Notes: generated by a model from the sequence alone, not told the origin. DNA of 64,000 nucleotides from Helicobacter sp. 'house sparrow 1' (GCF_900199585.1 NZ_FZQY01000008.1:147701-211700), one strand, 5' to 3'; numbered from the stretch's first letter, positions 28,083-38,205 are shown. Numbers and translations are program-made.

Positions 28083-29303
28083 TTAGTAATAAAATTTCCC
28101 AAAAAATAAAAGACTGCTAGCTGAAGTGCTATTTTTCAATTGGGAATACACATATCCCATTCCAAAGTCAAACTGCATATTCTGCATTTTCCACACAGTA
28201 TAATCTACCACCAAAGAATATTCTGTGTATTTTCCAAATGAAATAAGACCATCAATTTTTATAGGAATACTTTTACTATTTTTTAGGTTAATACCCCCAA
28301 AGACATAGCCACTGATTACTTGTTCTTTAAAATAAGGACTTGCAAATTCCAAGGGAGAGTGAATAATCTTTCCATAAAATCTTGAAGGATCACTAAAAGT
28401 ATAAATTCCACCATTATTTTTAGAACTCAAAACTCCATAAACACCAGCCCCTAGATCAAAGATCTTATAAGTAAATTTTTGATCCAACCAAAGAAGACCT
28501 GCAACAGAATCGCTTGCGCTGAGCAAATTGCCATTTAAACTAGAAGTATTTCCCAACTGAAAGATTCCTCTAAGCTTTGTAACACTTTTCCAATCCCCTG
28601 AAATAACACCGGTATATCCAATATCCCCACCAAGTTGAAATAAAACTCCATTACGATTTGGCAGTCTATTAAATGGTAATTGAGTATCTAAAAGAGTAAA
28701 GGCAGAAGTCTCAAAACTCCCATTACTATACTTAAGACCCAAAGCAAAAACCTCACCCCATTTCCCCATAATATTTTTCTTACTTGTTGGATAATAACTA
28801 CCAATTATGTTTGTCCCATATAAACTAAAAAGAGTATTCTTATGATCTCCTGTCAATAGCATAGAATCCATAAAAATACCCCAATAAGTGAGATTATCTA
28901 CCTTCAATTGAGCAGAAGCTCCTTGAATATTACCTGCTATATAGTCAAAATCAACAAAGTTTGTATTAAATCTACCCAAAGCAAATTCTAATCTTGAATT
29001 GGCATAATGTGCAAAGATATCAGAAACATCTCCACCATCTCCAATACCACTATAATTTAAATCTCCATAGCTTGTTTTAGTAGCATTAAAGACATTCCAT
29101 CCACCAATAGCACCTAAACCAAAACTCCAGCCATTGTCTAAAATAAATTTAGCACCAACATGAGCCATCAAATTACCATAGCTATGAGAAGAACCCACTC
29201 CTTGATTATACAATCCACCTAATGCACCAAATGACTTGATTTGCACATCCTCAGAAGAAAACAAAAAAACATTAAATAATAAAAACCATACAATCTTTCT
29301 CAA
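28083..29303 (-). CDS. Outer-membrane beta-barrel protein, paralogue
   Basis: 406 residues; signal peptide MRKIVWFLLFNVFLFSS; C-terminal FFGKFYY anchor. The N-terminal motif IKSFGALGGLYNQGV, the LYANSRLEFALGRF-like strand and the RFYGKI region correspond to segments of the neighbouring barrel (26760-27956), so a tandem duplication is likely. A weak palindrome (CCTCTAGAGG) lies in the gap behind it. Function as a channel or porin is inferred. Confidence 0.68.
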   Translation of the reverse strand: MRKIVWFLLFNVFLFSSEDVQIKSFGALGGLYNQGVGSSHSYGNLMAHVGAKFILDNGWSFGLGAIGGWNVFNATKTSYGDLNYSGIGDGGDVSDIFAHYANSRLEFALGRFNTNFVDFDYIAGNIQGASAQLKVDNLTYWGIFMDSMLLTGDHKNTLFSLYGTNIIGSYYPTSKKNIMGKWGEVFALGLKYSNGSFETSAFTLLDTQLPFNRLPNRNGVLFQLGGDIGYTGVISGDWKSVTKLRGIFQLGNTSSLNGNLLSASDSVAGLLWLDQKFTYKIFDLGAGVYGVLSSKNNGGIYTFSDPSRFYGKIIHSPLEFASPYFKEQVISGYVFGGINLKNSKSIPIKIDGLISFGKYTEYSLVVDYTVWKMQNMQFDFGMGYVYSQLKNSTSASSLLFFGKFYY

Positions 29304-29382
29304 ACTAAATCCCTTAAACCTAAATTACTCTGATTACTAAGTGTAATTCTAAGGAATAAAACTAATAAAATCAAGAGAAAGA

Positions 29383-30528
29383 TTAGAATTTATATTGAAC
29401 AAACCCTCGAATAAGAATATACTCTTTGCCCCCAAAATAATCTACAGCTTCGCTCTTATTATCCATACCAATTGCTGCAATACCCAATTCCAAACCACTT
29501 AGCTTTTTAAGTGGTGTCCCGGAAGTTTTTATCTCCCAGTTAAAGATGTTCTTCCCACTAATAAAAGTATTTCTTATTGCTGCATGTACTTTAAAATAGC
29601 TTTTCATCTCATATTTAAGAAAACCATAAACTGTGATTGCATCCCCCCAAAACATCCCTACAGGTCTTTCAAAAACTGTATGTTGCCCAAATGCATCAAT
29701 CCTTGAAGCACCATCAGAATCAGTAGCTGAAAAACCCATTCCTCCTTCCAAACCATTCCAATACACTGAGCTATCTAGCATAAATAAGAAGCCAGCTCCA
29801 GCATTGGGTCCATACCACCCTTTATCCTGGATGTATGAGACAAAATCGGTACTCGCTTTGAAATAAATGGAATGTGGTAAAGGTAGATTTGTAGAAGCCT
29901 TAAAAGCCGCGGTAAAAAAGACTCCTGGTGCAAAATAAAAATAAGGGGTTATTGTTAGGGGAAAGTTAGGAATATCAATTGCACCTCTTAAAAGCATTGC
30001 ACCAACCACGCGATACATTTTTCTAAAACCACTATTATAGTAGTTCTCTGTATAAGCATTTCTAAAAGCCCAAGTAAAGTTTAAAGAAATATTGTTTAAT
30101 CCATCATAATCTACACTTATACCTTCTGTGTTATGAGTTATCCATTCCTCATCAATCTGATATCTACCTACTCTTATTCCAAATTTTTCATATTGATTGT
30201 AAAAATCCCCATACAAATTTGTTATTGTAAAAATGTCTTTATTTCTAGAAAATCCCCCAACATTCTGCTCAAATAGCTTAGCATTTAACCAAGCTTCCAT
30301 ACCTATCTTATATCCCCTATAACGAAGAGTTTGATAAGCCAATGACATATTTAAATCAACAAATGTAGGTTCTCTATTTGAGGCTTGTTGAGCATATGAG
30401 CCAACATGACCATTAAGATATCCCTGTTTAAAGGCTTCTTCAATTGTCCTAGCATCAGTATCTTGTGCCACAATAAAGTCTCCAAGACAGCAGATTAACA
30501 CCATTATGGATAAAAAAAATCTCAACAT
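29383..30528 (-). CDS. Outer-membrane beta-barrel protein, more distant member
   Basis: Signal peptide MLRFFLSIMVLICCLGDFIVAQ, then about 360 residues of beta-rich sequence ending VQYKF. It has the RVGRYQIDEEWITHNTEG segment seen in OprD-like and Hof-type barrels, distinct from the two preceding genes. I placed the start at 30528 because AAGGAAG precedes it at good spacing and a signal peptide then begins directly; the frame is open 19 codons further upstream (30585) without either. All three barrel genes run in the same direction. Confidence 0.66.
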   Translation of the reverse strand: MLRFFLSIMVLICCLGDFIVAQDTDARTIEEAFKQGYLNGHVGSYAQQASNREPTFVDLNMSLAYQTLRYRGYKIGMEAWLNAKLFEQNVGGFSRNKDIFTITNLYGDFYNQYEKFGIRVGRYQIDEEWITHNTEGISVDYDGLNNISLNFTWAFRNAYTENYYNSGFRKMYRVVGAMLLRGAIDIPNFPLTITPYFYFAPGVFFTAAFKASTNLPLPHSIYFKASTDFVSYIQDKGWYGPNAGAGFLFMLDSSVYWNGLEGGMGFSATDSDGASRIDAFGQHTVFERPVGMFWGDAITVYGFLKYEMKSYFKVHAAIRNTFISGKNIFNWEIKTSGTPLKKLSGLELGIAAIGMDNKSEAVDYFGGKEYILIRGFVQYKF

Positions 30529-30679
30529 TAACTTCCTTGCTACTTTACATTTAATCCTAAAAGTTTTGGTGCAATGCAAAATCACTTTATCAAATTCTTT
30601 GCAAGAATAAGCAATTTCAGTTCCATTAAAATCAAATTCAACAATAAGAGCAATTTCAATAAAAAATTGAATTCCAAAA

Positions 30680-30700
30680 CTTGATTTAATTACACTAAAG
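30680..30700 (+). promoter_or_regulatory. HspR operator (HAIR-like inverted repeat)
   Basis: CTTGATT-TAATTAC-ACTAAAG matches the HspR-associated inverted repeat CTTGAGT-N7-ACTCAAG with one change in each arm, and the two changes are complementary so symmetry is kept. It sits just upstream of a perfect -10 (30704-30709), overlapping where a -35 would lie, so bound HspR would block RNA polymerase. The hspR gene is second in the operon, giving autorepression. Confidence 0.75.
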
Positions 30701-30703
30701 TTT

Positions 30704-30709
30704 TATAAT
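30704..30709 (+). promoter_or_regulatory. -10 element of the cbpA-hspR operon
   Basis: TATAAT 3 bp after the HspR operator and 46 bp before the cbpA start codon. Its position next to the operator supports its use. Confidence 0.6.
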
Positions 30710-30755
30710 ACAAATACACTTAATTTTAAAAATAAAGTTCAAGGATACAAACCCA

Positions 30756-31637
30756 ATGAAAAAAAGTCTTTATGAAACTCTAGAAATATCCGAAAATGCA
30801 AGTCCTGAGGAAATAAAAAAAGCCTATAGAAAACTTGCAAGAAAATATCATCCAGACATTAATAAAGAAAAAGATGCCGAAGAAAAATTTAAAGAAATAA
30901 ATGCTGCTTATGAAATTTTGAGCGATGAAAACAAAAAGGCTCAATATGACCAGTTTGGGGATAGTATGTTTGGGGGACAAAACTTCAGCGATTTTGCTAG
31001 AAACCAAGGTAATATTAACCTTGATGATATTCTCTCATCTATTTTTGGAAGTAGTGGTGGATTTGGTGCTGGGAATAGGAGTTTTTTTGGGGGTGGTTTC
31101 AGTAACTTTGGAAGTTTTGATGGTTTTTCTCAAAGTCTTGATGTTCATAGTAGTCTTAATATCCCCTTTAAAACTGCAATTCTTGGAGGGAAAGAACATA
31201 TTCAATTACAATATGATAGTTTTGACATCAAAATACCTGCGGGTATTAAAGATGGGGAAACTATCAGAGTAAGGGGTAAGGGCAAGGGAAATGGGAACTT
31301 TAGAGGTGATTTATTGTTAAAAATCCAAATCATTGAAGACCCCACTTATACAAGAGATGGGGATAATCTTATCAAACAATGTGATATACCTCTTAAAGTT
31401 GCCCTATTTGGTGGAACTGTTAGTGTAGAGACACTCTATAAAGAAATTAAGCTCAAAATTCCAGAGAATACTAAAAATAATCAAAAATTTAGAATCAAGG
31501 AATTAGGTGCTAAAAATCGAAAAAATGGGCAAATGGGAGATCTTCATCTTAAGATAAATGTTATAATGCCACAACTACAAGATCTTTCCAAATCTCTACA
31601 AAAAAAGTTAAAAGAAGAATTGTCAGATCAAATTTAA
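30756..31637 (+). CDS. cbpA: DnaJ-like co-chaperone CbpA
   Basis: Co-chaperone that stimulates DnaK ATPase activity. The 293-residue protein has an N-terminal J domain with the essential HPD motif ([10 protein letters not shown], residues about 29-38), a Gly/Phe-rich linker ([17 protein letters not shown]) and two C-terminal substrate-binding domains. It lacks the zinc-finger repeats of full DnaJ, which identifies the CbpA type. It leads an operon with hspR and rarA, as recalled for H. pylori HP1024-HP1026. Confidence 0.92.
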   Translation: MKKSLYETLEISENASPEEIKKAYRKLARKYHPDINKEKDAEEKFKEINAAYEILSDENKKAQYDQFGDSMFGGQNFSDFARNQGNINLDDILSSIFGSSGGFGAGNRSFFGGGFSNFGSFDGFSQSLDVHSSLNIPFKTAILGGKEHIQLQYDSFDIKIPAGIKDGETIRVRGKGKGNGNFRGDLLLKIQIIEDPTYTRDGDNLIKQCDIPLKVALFGGTVSVETLYKEIKLKIPENTKNNQKFRIKELGAKNRKNGQMGDLHLKINVIMPQLQDLSKSLQKKLKEELSDQI

Positions 31638-31653
31638 TCAAGGAGGTTTTCTT

Positions 31654-32019
31654 ATGTATAGTTATGATGAACCTGTTTATCTAATTAGTGTAGTTGCTAA
31701 AATTTTAGAAATCCATCCACAAACACTAAGACAATATGAAAAGGAAGGGTTAATTGAACCAGGAAGAACTGATGGGAAAATGAGGCTTTATTCTCAACGC
31801 GATATTGATAAAATCAAAACAATCTTAAGACTCACTAGAGATATGGGTGTAAATCTTGCAGGAGTAGATATTATCTTAAGATTAAAAGAAAAGCTTGATG
31901 AATTAGATAGTATTAATGAAGAACTTCGTAATAATTTCCAAAAAAAGTCACAAAATAGTGGCAATATTGGTGTAAAACAAAATTCCTATGAAGTTATTTT
32001 ATTTCGTAAAAATAAATGA
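31654..32019 (+). CDS. hspR: Heat-shock repressor HspR (MerR family)
   Basis: Represses chaperone genes; DNA binding depends on chaperone status. The 121-residue protein begins with a MerR-type helix-turn-helix (ISVVAKILEIHPQTLRQYEKE) and the wing GKMRLYSQRDIDKI, followed by a helical dimer region. AAGGAGG precedes the ATG. Its own operator lies upstream of cbpA (30680-30700). It overlaps rarA by 4 bp. Confidence 0.93.
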   Translation: MYSYDEPVYLISVVAKILEIHPQTLRQYEKEGLIEPGRTDGKMRLYSQRDIDKIKTILRLTRDMGVNLAGVDIILRLKEKLDELDSINEELRNNFQKKSQNSGNIGVKQNSYEVILFRKNK

Positions 32020-33194
32020 AGAATCTTGCAAAGTTATTATGTCCAGATAGGATTGAAGACTTTGTAGGACAAGAGCATATCTTATCACAAAATTCTTATC
32101 TTTCTTTGGCCATAAAAAATAGACAATTTCCCCATAGTTTTTTTTATGGCCCCCCTGGCAGTGGTAAAACAACACTAGCAAAAATTATAGCCAAAGAGTT
32201 AGGTCAGGAGTTTTTAGAATTTAATGGTGTAGATTTTAGATTAGAAAATTTAAGAACACAGCTAAAAAAACTCTCTCTTATCTCAAAGCCTGTTGTTTTT
32301 ATAGATGAAATCCACCGCTTAAGCAAGACTCAACAAGAATTTTTACTTCCCATAATGGAGAATTATCAAGCTATTATCATTGGTGCAAGCACAGAAAATC
32401 CATTTTATACACTTACCCAAGCAATCAGATCACGAAGTTTTTTGTTTGAGCTTTATCCTCTCTCAAATCCCCATCTTGAAAAAATTCTCCACAAAGCTCT
32501 TACTTTACATTCCTGTGAAATCACAGATGATGCAAAGCGATATTTAATTGAATCTAGCAATGGAGATGCTAGAGCGATGCTTCATTGCCTAGAACTCTCA
32601 ATCTTAAATCCTCCCATCACTCTTGAAAAATTAAAAACCATACGACCCAATTATTTAGGGGATGGCAGTAGTGAAAAAAATACGCACTACAATCTTATTT
32701 CAGCTCTCATAAAATCTATTAGAGGGAGTGATTTAGATGCTAGTATCTATTATCTTGCACGCCTGATTGATGGTGGAGAAAGTGCAGATTTTATCGCCAG
32801 ACGCTTAGTAATTTTAGCAAGTGAAGATATAGGAAATGCCAATCCAAATGCGATAAATCTCGCCACATCAACTCTAGTGGGTGTTTCTAAAATTGGTTAT
32901 CCAGAAGCAAGAATCTTGCTTGCACAATGTGTAATTTATTTTGCAAGCTCTCCAAAATCCAACACAGCATATCAAGCCATTAATTCTGCACTTGATTTTG
33001 TAAAAAACAATCAAAAAGCATCCATACCAAAAAATATATTGCCTAATTCAAAAGATTATTTATATCCTCATAATTTTGGTGGTTGGGTACAACAAGAATA
33101 TTTATCACAACCCTTGCATTTTGTAGAGCTCACTCAAAAAGGATTTGAAAAAACCCTAAAAGAGTGGGTAGAAAAAATTAAGCAAAAGCAATAA
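32016..33194 (+). CDS. rarA: Replication-associated recombination AAA ATPase RarA (MgsA)
   Basis: AAA+ ATPase that acts at stalled replication forks. The 392-residue protein has Walker A YGPPGSGKTT, Walker B VVFIDEIHRL and the sensor region GASTENPFYTL, the last being typical of RarA. The C-terminal tetramerisation part contains RLVILASEDIGNANP. The 4-bp overlap with hspR puts it under HspR control. Confidence 0.9.
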   Translation: MKNLAKLLCPDRIEDFVGQEHILSQNSYLSLAIKNRQFPHSFFYGPPGSGKTTLAKIIAKELGQEFLEFNGVDFRLENLRTQLKKLSLISKPVVFIDEIHRLSKTQQEFLLPIMENYQAIIIGASTENPFYTLTQAIRSRSFLFELYPLSNPHLEKILHKALTLHSCEITDDAKRYLIESSNGDARAMLHCLELSILNPPITLEKLKTIRPNYLGDGSSEKNTHYNLISALIKSIRGSDLDASIYYLARLIDGGESADFIARRLVILASEDIGNANPNAINLATSTLVGVSKIGYPEARILLAQCVIYFASSPKSNTAYQAINSALDFVKNNQKASIPKNILPNSKDYLYPHNFGGWVQQEYLSQPLHFVELTQKGFEKTLKEWVEKIKQKQ

Positions 33195-34120
33195 TGATGC
33201 GACATCTTATTATTTTGGTTTTTCTGCTTACTTCTTTTGCCTACTCTGCATCAAAAATCAATAAGGACCTTAAAGATTTAACACTTGATGCAACCAGAGA
33301 GGGTTGGGACATAGCCTTTGATAGAATTGCTTTAAATTTATCCTCTACAAGTATTAAAAATCAAAAGCAATATTCTGGATTCTCCAATACCCATTTTAAA
33401 GGAGATTCTCAAATTATTGCCGAGGCTTCCTTATTATTTCATAGCAATTACTATGCAAAGCACTTTGTTATTTTCAATACTCTATATGGAGAATATGGTC
33501 GTAATATTATCTATCCATCTAATGGAAAAATGATTGATAATACAACTTTAGATAGAATAATTATTTCCACGGATTACACACAAAAAATATGGAATTTTGA
33601 GAATCTATGGGGAGGCTTTGATATGGGGCCTTATGCCCAATTATCTTATCAAACACAATTTTTTAAGCAAAACAACTCAAATCGTACTAATATTTTTCGA
33701 CTTAACACGGGGATTAAACTATTTGATGGAAAATACCTAAAAAATTTTTATGTAAGTTTTTTTGGTGAAGAGGATTTTACCTACACAACACCAAGACAAA
33801 GTTTTGGTTTTAATACAGGTCTGAATATACAATATAGTTTTAATGAACATGTGAAACTTGTAAATTTTATAAGTTTTAAGCAATACATTATTAATAATTA
33901 TCCACCAAGCTATAATCCTCAACTTGAACTTGAATGGAATCTAAGACTTGAGGCTTCCATATTTAAATATTTTAGCATTGCCCCCTCTTTAAATCTCTAT
34001 CTTTTAAAGGGAAAATATTTTGAAAAGTCTGCAACCAACCTTCTATTAGGGGTATCACTTATTTATGGTCAAACTTTTATAGATTCTAAAATTGCCAAAC
34101 GCAAAAAAGAAAAAGAATAA
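33194..34120 (+). CDS. Predicted exported barrel-like protein of unknown function
   Basis: 308 residues with a signal peptide (MMRHLIILVFLLTSFAYS). The rest is beta-rich with alternating aromatic residues (FVIFNTLYGEYGRN, FYVSFFGEEDFTY) and ends in a basic tail rather than an aromatic anchor. It is likely an outer-membrane or periplasmic protein. It starts on the last base of the rarA stop codon, so it is translationally coupled to the HspR operon, but there is no clear link to heat shock. I do not recognise the family. Confidence 0.55.
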   Translation: MMRHLIILVFLLTSFAYSASKINKDLKDLTLDATREGWDIAFDRIALNLSSTSIKNQKQYSGFSNTHFKGDSQIIAEASLLFHSNYYAKHFVIFNTLYGEYGRNIIYPSNGKMIDNTTLDRIIISTDYTQKIWNFENLWGGFDMGPYAQLSYQTQFFKQNNSNRTNIFRLNTGIKLFDGKYLKNFYVSFFGEEDFTYTTPRQSFGFNTGLNIQYSFNEHVKLVNFISFKQYIINNYPPSYNPQLELEWNLRLEASIFKYFSIAPSLNLYLLKGKYFEKSATNLLLGVSLIYGQTFIDSKIAKRKKEKE

Positions 34121-34211
34121 TCTTTCAAAATCCTAAATATACTTAAGCCCCATTTTAGAATATAAAATTTTAAACTTTACGATAAAATAGCTAAAAAGCA
34201 AAAGGAAAAAT

Positions 34212-34460
34212 GTGTTTAAGACACTGACACTTGCAAGTATCTATGAACTCCAAGGTTTTAAGGATGAGGCTCTTGTTATTTATGAAGAGATTCTCAATAA
34301 AGATCCCAATAATTTTGAAGCAAAACAAGCTATAACAAGACTAAAAAAGACACAAAAGAGTTCTATACAAGTCAACCAAAAAGCCAAAATGTTCTTTATA
34401 AATGCTCGTAACACAGAAGAACTCAAGACTTTTGAAAGGTGGTTAATGCAATGGAACTAA
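34212..34460 (+). CDS. Small TPR-like protein
   Basis: 82 residues with one tetratricopeptide-like unit (LASIYELQGFKDEALVIYEEILNKDPNNFEAKQAI). The start is GTG at 34212, behind AAAGGA; the ATG two bases earlier is in a frame that stops at once. Its last 10 bases overlap the next small gene. H. pylori has an unnamed gene in the corresponding place beside arsR. Confidence 0.6.
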   Translation: MFKTLTLASIYELQGFKDEALVIYEEILNKDPNNFEAKQAITRLKKTQKSSIQVNQKAKMFFINARNTEELKTFERWLMQWN

Positions 34461-34747
34461 AAGATCTGATTTTACAAACAATTAATGAATTTGATGATGA
34501 AAATATAGATGTATCTCAAGGAGAATTTCCTACTAAAAAAGATCCAAATTCTCCAACTCAAAATCAAAGAATTGACATTCAAATTGATGCAAGATTTTTA
34601 GAGCTATTAAGAGAAAAAACTCTAGTGTTATTTGAAGGGTTGCAATCAAGCCAAACAAAAAATCTCTCTGACAAGCTTGACTTGGTTATTAACTATCTAG
34701 AATACCAATTATCCCTAATTGATGAAGCTTTACAAAAAAAGATTTAA
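34451..34747 (+). CDS. Small conserved protein beside arsRS
   Basis: 98 residues from the ATG at 34451 (MELKDLILQTINEFDDEN). The frame is also open from a GTG at 34439, but the GAAAGG site suits the ATG. The middle is acidic and polar; the C-terminal half is helical with a Leu-rich repeat (LREKTLVLFEGLQSS). It is the second of two small genes ahead of the ArsRS system. The resemblance to H. pylori HP0167 is by position only. Confidence 0.55.
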   Translation: MELKDLILQTINEFDDENIDVSQGEFPTKKDPNSPTQNQRIDIQIDARFLELLREKTLVLFEGLQSSQTKNLSDKLDLVINYLEYQLSLIDEALQKKI

Positions 34748-34837
34748 TTTAATGAGTCTTTAAATCTTTTTAAGCTAATATTCTTAGTCTTATGGAATTT
34801 AGAATTCTGTCTTACATAAAAATTTGGAGTATTTAAA

Positions 34838-35518
34838 ATGCTAAATATATTAATGATCGAAGATGATATGGAGTTGGCAGAAATCTTAAGCGAGTTTTTA
34901 GAGCAACATGGCGTGAAAGTAACAAATTATGATGAGCCATATACTGGTATGAGTGCTCTAGCAACGCATAATTATGACCTTTTATTACTTGATTTAACTC
35001 TGCCTAATTTAGATGGCCTAGAAGTATGTAAGAGAGTGGCTAAGCAAAAAAATATCCCTATTATAATCTCATCAGCAAGAAGTGATCTAGATGATAAAGT
35101 TAAAGCATTAGAATATGGTGCGGATGATTATATTCCAAAGCCTTATGATCCTCAAGAACTTTTAGCAAGAATCCATTCTCTTTTAAGACGCTATAACAAA
35201 AAAGAAGTAAAAAGTGAGCAAAAAGACAAAGATAATATTTTTAGAATTGATAAAGAAAGTAGAGATGTGTATTTCAAAGACAAAAAAATTGATTTGACTC
35301 GTGCAGAATATGAAATCCTTACGCTTTTAATCAGCAAAAAAGGTCATGTGTTTTCACGAGAAGCAATCGCAATTGAATCTGAATCTATTAATCCTGAAAG
35401 CTCAAATAAGAGCATAGATGTTATTATCGGGAGATTACGAGCAAAAATAGAAGATAATCCAAAAAAACCACAATATATAATTTCTGTGAGAGGTGTTGGG
35501 TATAAGCTAGAAGCCTAA
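34838..35518 (+). CDS. arsR: Response regulator ArsR (OmpR family)
   Basis: Acid-response regulator in H. pylori; phosphorylated by ArsS. The 226-residue protein has a receiver domain (acidic pair E7/D8-D9, phospho-Asp in [12 protein letters not shown] near residue 51, Lys in PKPYDP) and an OmpR-type winged-helix domain ([23 protein letters not shown], then [13 protein letters not shown] and [14 protein letters not shown]). It is followed after 7 bp by the sensor kinase arsS. A promoter presumably lies in the 90-bp gap upstream. Confidence 0.9.
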   Translation: MLNILMIEDDMELAEILSEFLEQHGVKVTNYDEPYTGMSALATHNYDLLLLDLTLPNLDGLEVCKRVAKQKNIPIIISSARSDLDDKVKALEYGADDYIPKPYDPQELLARIHSLLRRYNKKEVKSEQKDKDNIFRIDKESRDVYFKDKKIDLTRAEYEILTLLISKKGHVFSREAIAIESESINPESSNKSIDVIIGRLRAKIEDNPKKPQYIISVRGVGYKLEA

Positions 35519-35525
35519 TTTAAGA

Positions 35526-36821
35526 ATGATTAAAAACTCAATTTTTTTAAAGATTACTTTATTATTCCTGTTTGCCTTAGTTAGCTTTTTTGCTTTTTCT
35601 TTCTATTTTATAAGATTTCAAATGGATATTGAATCTAAGCAAGTCGTAGCAAAATATAAGCAATTTACTACAGTGATTAATCATATTGTAACTAGTAATG
35701 GTGATTTAAACACAGTTGAAAAATTTTTAAAGGAGTTGGGTTTTGAAGTCACCAAAGATGAACAGATCAAAGAAATACTACTAAACTACAATCCTCTACC
35801 CCCTGTTTTTGGTGGATTATTTGCAAAAACAATCCAAATAAAAAATGAAATCTATATTCTATTGGAAACACAGGATAAGGCTGTCTTATATAAAGATACC
35901 TATGGCACAAATTATCAAACCTACTATTTTATTACTCTTGTTGGAATCTTTTTACTTGTTTTTATCTTTGCACTTTTAATCCGAAGATTATTGCCATTAA
36001 GAAAATTACGACTTCAAATTAGAAAATTTGCAAATGGGGATCTTAATGTAGAATGCAAGACAAAGCAGTCTGATGAAATTGGAGAATTGGCAAATGAGTT
36101 TGATAATGCCATTAAAAAAATTACTGCTTTAAGCGAATCTAGATTCTTATTCTTAAGATCCATTATGCACGAGCTTAAGACCCCCATTACAAAAGGAAGA
36201 ATTACTGCAGAGATGGTCGAGAATACTCTTCACAAAGAACGATTAATTTCTGTTTTCAAACGGCTTCAAATCCTTATTGATGGACTTGCCAAGATGGAGC
36301 AGATTACTTCAAAAAACCTTAATATTACAAAAGAAGAATTTTTGCTTGAAGATTTGATCGAACATACAAAAAAGATGCTTCTGATTGACAAAATGGAAGT
36401 AGATCCAATTGTTTTAAATAATCCCAATGATGTAATTAAGGCAGATTTTGAGCTCTTTGCAATGGCTGTTAAAAATCTATTGGATAATGCTATTAAATAT
36501 AGTACGGATAAAAAAGTATATATAGAAACAAAATGCTTTGATTTGATCATATCCAATAGAGGTGAGGCATTAAAAGAGGATTTCAATCAATACTTTAAGC
36601 CCTACTTTAGAGATCAACACAAAAATACACAAGGGGGATTTGGTCTAGGAATTTATATCATCAAAAATACTCTTGATACTCAAGGATTTAATCTAGATTA
36701 TCAACATGAAAATGGAATAAATTACTTTATAATTCGCGATTGTATCGTAGAAAATTTTTGTGTAGTTCCTAAAAAGAAAACATCAGATCAACAGGAGGAA
36801 AAGATTGAAACAATGGAATGA
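35526..36821 (+). CDS. arsS: Sensor histidine kinase ArsS
   Basis: The 431-residue membrane kinase has two transmembrane segments (about residues 7-29 and 137-155) flanking a periplasmic sensor domain, then HAMP, the H-box HELKTPITKGRI with the phospho-acceptor His, the N-box AVKNLLDNAIKYS and the G-box GGFGLGIYIIKN. It is paired with the ArsR response regulator just upstream and is orthologous by position to H. pylori HP0165. Its 3' end overlaps purF by 17 bp; the AGGAGG site for purF lies inside arsS. Confidence 0.88.
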   Translation: MIKNSIFLKITLLFLFALVSFFAFSFYFIRFQMDIESKQVVAKYKQFTTVINHIVTSNGDLNTVEKFLKELGFEVTKDEQIKEILLNYNPLPPVFGGLFAKTIQIKNEIYILLETQDKAVLYKDTYGTNYQTYYFITLVGIFLLVFIFALLIRRLLPLRKLRLQIRKFANGDLNVECKTKQSDEIGELANEFDNAIKKITALSESRFLFLRSIMHELKTPITKGRITAEMVENTLHKERLISVFKRLQILIDGLAKMEQITSKNLNITKEEFLLEDLIEHTKKMLLIDKMEVDPIVLNNPNDVIKADFELFAMAVKNLLDNAIKYSTDKKVYIETKCFDLIISNRGEALKEDFNQYFKPYFRDQHKNTQGGFGLGIYIIKNTLDTQGFNLDYQHENGINYFIIRDCIVENFCVVPKKKTSDQQEEKIETME

Positions 36822-38205
36822 AGAGTGTGCTGTTGTAGGAGTTTATAATGTCAAAAACTCTGCATTAAAAAGCTATTACGCTCTTTTTGCAATGCAACAC
36901 AGAGGTCAAGAAGCTAGTGGTATTAGCTCCAGTGATGGGACAAAAATCTATACACATAAGGGAAATGGTCTAGTCACAGAAATTTTTAATGAGAAGAATC
37001 TGCAAAATCTTGTTGGAATGTCTAGTATTGGGCACAACCGCTATTCTACTGCAGGAAAAGATTCTAGTGGTGATGCTCAACCTATCTTTGCAAAGTACAG
37101 TCTTGGAGAAATTTCTGTTGTGCATAATGGAAATCTTACAAATGCAAAAATGATACGCTCAGAATTAATCAAGAATGGAGCAATCTTTCAAAGCCATCTT
37201 GATACAGAAAATTTAATTCATCTGATCGCTCAAAACAAAAAAGAAAAACTCTTAGAAAGGATTATAGATTCTTTAAAGATAATTGATGGAGCTTATGCTC
37301 TTGTTTTTTTATCTAGAACAAAAATGTTTGCAGTTAGAGATCCTTATGGACTGCGCCCACTATGCCTTGGAAAGATTACAAATGAAGATGGAAGCATTGG
37401 TTATATTGTGGCTAGCGAAAGCTGTGCCTTTGATCTCATAGGAGCAGAATACATTAGGGAGATTGAAGCAGGGGAAATGGTTATCTTTGAGGGATTGGGT
37501 GAAAAATATATCTCTCCTCCAAAATCCATACAAGTTTTAAAACCAAAGAAATATCCCTGTGTCTTTGAGTTTATTTATTTTGCAAGACCTGATAGCAAGG
37601 TCTTTGGAAAAAATGTCTATGAAATTAGGAAAAATATGGGCAGAGAGCTTGCAAGAGAATATAAATTACAAGCTGATATGGTAATACCTGTTCCTGATAG
37701 TGGAGTTGCAGCAGCAATTGGATATGCAAAAGAAAGTGGAATTGATTTTGAATTAGGCATCATTAGAAACCATTATGTAGGCAGAACTTTTATTGAACCC
37801 TCACAGAGTTTAAGAGAGCTTAAGGTAAGATTAAAACTAAATCCAATTGCTGAATTAATAAAGGATAAAGAAATTATTGTGATTGATGATTCTGTGGTTA
37901 GGGGAACAACAAGCAAACAAATTGTTAAGATTTTAAGGCTTGCTGGCGCAAAAAAAATCCATCTCCTAATCAGTGCTCCTCAAACAATATCTCCTTGTTA
38001 TTATGGAGTAGATACACCAAATAGCGATGAGCTTATCTGCGCAAATTATTCTCTTGAAGAAGTAAGAAACTTTATTGGGGCTGATACACTTGGATTTTTA
38101 TCTCTTAAAGGACTTTCAAAAAGTCTTGGGGAACCAAATAGTAGCTTCTGTCAAGCCTGTTTTGATAAAAATTACATCGATGATTATACAAGAGGCAATC
38201 AGTGA
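36805..38205 (+). CDS. purF: Amidophosphoribosyltransferase
   Basis: First committed step of purine synthesis: PRPP plus glutamine to phosphoribosylamine. The 466-residue protein has a glutaminase domain whose catalytic Cys follows a 7-residue propeptide (MKQWNEECAVVG), and a phosphoribosyltransferase domain with VIDDSVVRGTTSKQ. Cysteines in YPCVFEF, SPCYYGVD and FCQACF occupy the [4Fe-4S] cluster positions of Bacillus-type PurF. H. pylori cannot make purines de novo, so this gene marks a different lineage. Confidence 0.95.
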   Translation: MKQWNEECAVVGVYNVKNSALKSYYALFAMQHRGQEASGISSSDGTKIYTHKGNGLVTEIFNEKNLQNLVGMSSIGHNRYSTAGKDSSGDAQPIFAKYSLGEISVVHNGNLTNAKMIRSELIKNGAIFQSHLDTENLIHLIAQNKKEKLLERIIDSLKIIDGAYALVFLSRTKMFAVRDPYGLRPLCLGKITNEDGSIGYIVASESCAFDLIGAEYIREIEAGEMVIFEGLGEKYISPPKSIQVLKPKKYPCVFEFIYFARPDSKVFGKNVYEIRKNMGRELAREYKLQADMVIPVPDSGVAAAIGYAKESGIDFELGIIRNHYVGRTFIEPSQSLRELKVRLKLNPIAELIKDKEIIVIDDSVVRGTTSKQIVKILRLAGAKKIHLLISAPQTISPCYYGVDTPNSDELICANYSLEEVRNFIGADTLGFLSLKGLSKSLGEPNSSFCQACFDKNYIDDYTRGNQ

